From NCBI RefSeq assembly GCF_026262625.1, contig NZ_SHNN01000005.1, positions 124,001-188,000 of the forward strand: 64,000 nt of DNA, given 5' to 3'. The translations under genes and the position numbers were made by a program. This DNA is from Candidatus Litorirhabdus singularis (lineage in GTDB: Bacteria; Pseudomonadota; Gammaproteobacteria; Pseudomonadales; Halieaceae). Positions 62,126-64,000 of this stretch are shown one piece after another. Position 1 is the first letter of the stretch, and each line of letters opens with the position of its first letter. The notes under the pieces are model-generated. The model saw nothing but the letters and a program-made list of their open reading frames with translations. It had not been told where the DNA came from and searched no databases.

Positions 62126-63022
62126 TCAGTCTGTGTAAGTATCCGGTATGGCTGTGCTGCCCGGTATCGCGGCCAGGTCCCAGTGACGGGCGGCGTGGGC
62201 CACAATAGCCGATGGGCTATTTAGCCCGGGCGGAGGAGTCGGCTGGCGCAGAAATTCCAGGGCGCGGCGTAAATTCTGTGTTGCGGCGCTGGATTGGAGT
62301 GCCGGGGCATGAGTTTGCTTGCTGAGTTTCTGTCCCTGCCGGTTAGTGATTACGGGAATATGCGCGAAGATGGGAGTGGGCAGTCCAAGTTCGCCCTGCA
62401 GCAGTACCTGACGTGGAGTCGATGGATACAGGTCGCTGCCTCTAACCACGTGCGTTATACCTTGCCATGCATCATCAACCACTACCGCTATTTGATAGGC
62501 GTAAAGCTGGTCCTTGCGCAGGATGACAAAGTCGCCAACTGCGCTGCTGACATTCTGTTCCAGCATTGGCTGTAGCAGGTCGTGAATCTGTATGGTATCA
62601 GCGGCATCAGTGCGCAGGCGAATAGAATGTCCTGCTTGCAACGGTAGACCGCGCTCGCGACAGTGTCCCAGATAGATGCCGCCTTCGCGGGCCAATTGCT
62701 GGCGAGTGCAATCACAGGCAAAAGCGCGCCGGCGTTGCATCAGGTCTTGTACGGCTGCGGCGTAGGCCGTGTGGCGCTGGCTTTGCCACACCACATCGCC
62801 GTCCCAATAGAGACCGTGATCACGCAAGCCCTGCAGGATACTAGTGGCAGCACCCGGTGGTTCGCGTGGTGGGTCAAGATCTTCCATGCGCAGCAGCCAG
62901 CGACCGCCCGCATGACGGGCATCGAGAAAACTGGCGAGGGCACAGATAAGCGAGCCCTGATGCAGTGGGCCCGTAGGTGAGGGCGCAAAGCGCCCTACAT
63001 AAGGTGGATCAGCGGCAGCTAT
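62126..63022 (-). CDS. gluQ: glutamyl-Q tRNA(Asp) synthetase, apparent AUA start
   Basis: GluQRS attaches glutamate to queuosine in the anticodon of tRNA(Asp). The protein, read from an ATA codon at 63022, begins (M)AAADPPYVGRFAPSPTGPL, as family members do, and has 298 residues. Motifs: the HIGH-type HQGS (from His21), WLLRMEDLDPPRE, zinc-binding FACDCTRQQLAREGGIYLGHC, and QKLSKQ as the KMSKS motif. The first ATG (62887) would delete the first 45 residues including the active site. No ATG, GTG or TTG is available upstream in frame. AGGG lies eight bases before the ATA, which is four bases after the dksA stop, so reinitiation from dksA is plausible. A base-calling error is the alternative. 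Confidence 0.88.
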   Translation of the reverse strand: MAAADPPYVGRFAPSPTGPLHQGSLICALASFLDARHAGGRWLLRMEDLDPPREPPGAATSILQGLRDHGLYWDGDVVWQSQRHTAYAAAVQDLMQRRRAFACDCTRQQLAREGGIYLGHCRERGLPLQAGHSIRLRTDAADTIQIHDLLQPMLEQNVSSAVGDFVILRKDQLYAYQIAVVVDDAWQGITHVVRGSDLYPSTPRQVLLQGELGLPTPIFAHIPVITNRQGQKLSKQTHAPALQSSAATQNLRRALEFLRQPTPPPGLNSPSAIVAHAARHWDLAAIPGSTAIPDTYTD

Positions 63023-63026
63023 CGCG

Positions 63027-63473
63027 CTAGCCCTGTTCCTGTCTTTCCTTGATCTCGTCGAGTGTCTTGCAATCGATGCAGAGTGTGGCTGTGGGCCGGG
63101 CCTCTAATCGCTTGATACCGATGTCGACGCCGCAGGCATCGCAGAAACCATAGTCGTCGGCATCAATGTGATCGATAGTTTTATCGATCTTCTTGATCAA
63201 CTTTCGCTCGCGGTCGCGGGTGCGCAGTTCCAGACTGAATTCTTCTTCCTGGGTGGCACGGTCAGCGGGGTCAGGAAAGTTGGCTGCCTCGTCTTTCATA
63301 TGGCTAACCGTACGGTCAACCTCTTCCATCAGCTCGGACTTCCAGCGTAGCAAGATGTTCTTGAAGTGCTCACGCTGCTTCTCGTTCATATACTCTTCGC
63401 CGCGTTTTGGCTTATACGGCTCGAAATTTTTGAACTCGGAAGTGGTAGGCTTTTTTGCAGATTTTCGGGGCAT
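63027..63473 (-). CDS. dksA: RNA polymerase-binding transcription factor DksA
   Basis: DksA enters the RNA polymerase secondary channel and acts with ppGpp at ribosomal and amino-acid promoters. The ATG at 63473 gives a 148-residue protein ([14 protein letters not shown]), the usual length. The coiled coil carries the acidic tip [10 protein letters not shown] (Asp68 to Asp71), and the zinc finger has CDACG and CIDCK (Cys111, 114, 132, 135), so this is the canonical four-cysteine form. gluQ follows immediately. It is divergent from the aminotransferase gene with a 197-base gap that should hold both promoters. Confidence 0.97.
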   Translation of the reverse strand: MPRKSAKKPTTSEFKNFEPYKPKRGEEYMNEKQREHFKNILLRWKSELMEEVDRTVSHMKDEAANFPDPADRATQEEEFSLELRTRDRERKLIKKIDKTIDHIDADDYGFCDACGVDIGIKRLEARPTATLCIDCKTLDEIKERQEQG

Positions 63474-63670
63474 GATTCGTTCCCGCAGGTGGGTTGTGAG
63501 TGGAGTCTTTCGGGAAGCGCCTATGGGCGTTTTTCCGAGGGGGCGAAACCTAACAGATATCGGACTTCCATTCCAGCCCAAAATCATCCTACTGGACAAT
63601 CAAAAGTGGCCCTGCGCAGGGTGTTGCGCAACAGAGTAGAATACCCGCCTTACTTGCTGAGGAAGTTGTT

Positions 63671-64000
63671 ATGCCGCTAGCCCCTTTGTTTGCCGATCGT
63701 ATGGCGGATATAGAACCCTTCCGGGTGGTGGAAGTTTTGGCCCGAGCCACAGAATTACAGGCTCAGGGCCGCGATATTGTGCACCTGGCGGCCGGAGAGC
63801 CCGACTTTGCCACGGCACAGCCGATTATTCGGGCCGGGCAGCAGGCATTGGCTGACGGTCATACCTATTATTCGCAGGCGGCCGGTTTACCAGCGCTGCG
63901 CGAAGCGCTGTCGCGATGGTATGAGCAGGAGTACGGGCTTGATATAGACCCTCGACGCATCATGATTACGCCGGGAGCTTCGGGCGCGCTGTTATTGCTG
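63671..64000 (+). CDS. class I/II PLP aminotransferase (3' end outside window)
   Basis: The first 110 codons of an aspartate-aminotransferase-type PLP enzyme: FADRMADIEPFRVVEVLARATELQAQGRDIVHLAAGEPDF, then GHTYYSQAAGLPALREALSRWY and RRIMITPGASGALLLL. GAGGAAG stands five bases before the ATG. The PLP lysine lies beyond the window. P. aeruginosa also has an aminotransferase gene beside dksA, so the context agrees. The amino-acid substrate cannot be told from this part. Confidence 0.9.
   Translation, partial: MPLAPLFADRMADIEPFRVVEVLARATELQAQGRDIVHLAAGEPDFATAQPIIRAGQQALADGHTYYSQAAGLPALREALSRWYEQEYGLDIDPRRIMITPGASGALLLL

Noticed and set aside
1-64000. Selenoprotein genes with an in-frame TGA, suggested by the selAB-tRNA(Sec) cluster
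   Set aside because: No gene in the window was seen to be split by TGA with a conserved frame continuing, and none of the known selenoprotein families (formate dehydrogenase, glycine reductase, SelD) was recognised.
1-64000. CRISPR arrays, insertion sequences, prophage or attachment sites
   Set aside because: No regularly spaced repeats, transposase, integrase or phage genes were found; the tRNA-Sec gene is not followed by an integrase or a repeat of its 3' end.

Overview
The window is chromosomal DNA of a gammaproteobacterium outside Enterobacterales. Gene content and order suggest a marine, aerobic lineage related to Pseudomonadales/Cellvibrionales (for example the Halieaceae-type marine clades); this placement is an inference. 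The strongest cue is the order dksA - gluQ - small ORF - cbrA - cbrB - (RNA) - pcnB - folK - panB - panC, which is the Pseudomonas arrangement. I see no insertion sequence, prophage, CRISPR array or rRNA.

Layout. 1-6.5 kb: translation and RNA genes infB (5' end cut by the window), rbfA, truB, rpsO, pnp, with intrinsic terminators after truB, rpsO and pnp. 6.7-12 kb: a secreted alpha/beta-hydrolase lipoprotein, then selA, selB and tRNA-Sec. The tRNA's acceptor branch appears to be 12 bp instead of the usual bacterial 13. 12-15.5 kb: a small outer-membrane barrel, an Old Yellow Enzyme and an MFS transporter, all leftward. 15.7-21.7 kb: a tightly overlapping glycerolipid operon (HAD-PlsC fusion, PlsB-like acyltransferase, gpsA, monoacylglycerol-lipase-like hydrolase) resembling the mycobacterial plsC-plsB2 pair. 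21.7-33.6 kb: an SDR, a MatB-like acyl-CoA synthetase, a PerM-type permease, a PNPOx-like protein, an RND efflux pair, a GlpD-like dehydrogenase and a ketosteroid-dehydrogenase-like flavoprotein.

33.8-49.1 kb holds the most unusual protein-coding region. Two paralogous four-gene envelope modules lie on the same strand. Each has a YCF48/BNR beta-propeller, an MMPL-type RND transporter, a DUF1302 outer-membrane barrel and a DUF1329 periplasmic protein. They flank one large acetyl-CoA hydrolase/transferase-family gene in the order Y-R-D1302-D1329-CoA-D1302-D1329-Y-R. Function is unknown; I infer trafficking of a hydrophobic compound across the envelope. Leftward acs and a zinc alcohol dehydrogenase follow.

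52.2-63.5 kb (all leftward): panC, panB, a deoxynucleoside kinase, folK, pcnB, a 548-base gap, cbrB, cbrA, a 57-residue CbrX-like ORF, gluQ and dksA. The gap has all the marks of a CrcZ-type Hfq/Crc-sequestering small RNA: a near-perfect sigma-54 promoter, GTAACGTTAC palindromes upstream inside the end of cbrB, five A-rich CA-type motifs, and two copies of a hairpin module. This would extend the CbrAB-CrcZ carbon-catabolite circuit beyond the pseudomonads where I know it to be described. gluQ has no ATG/GTG/TTG in the position its protein needs; an AUA codon fits. The window ends inside a rightward aminotransferase gene.
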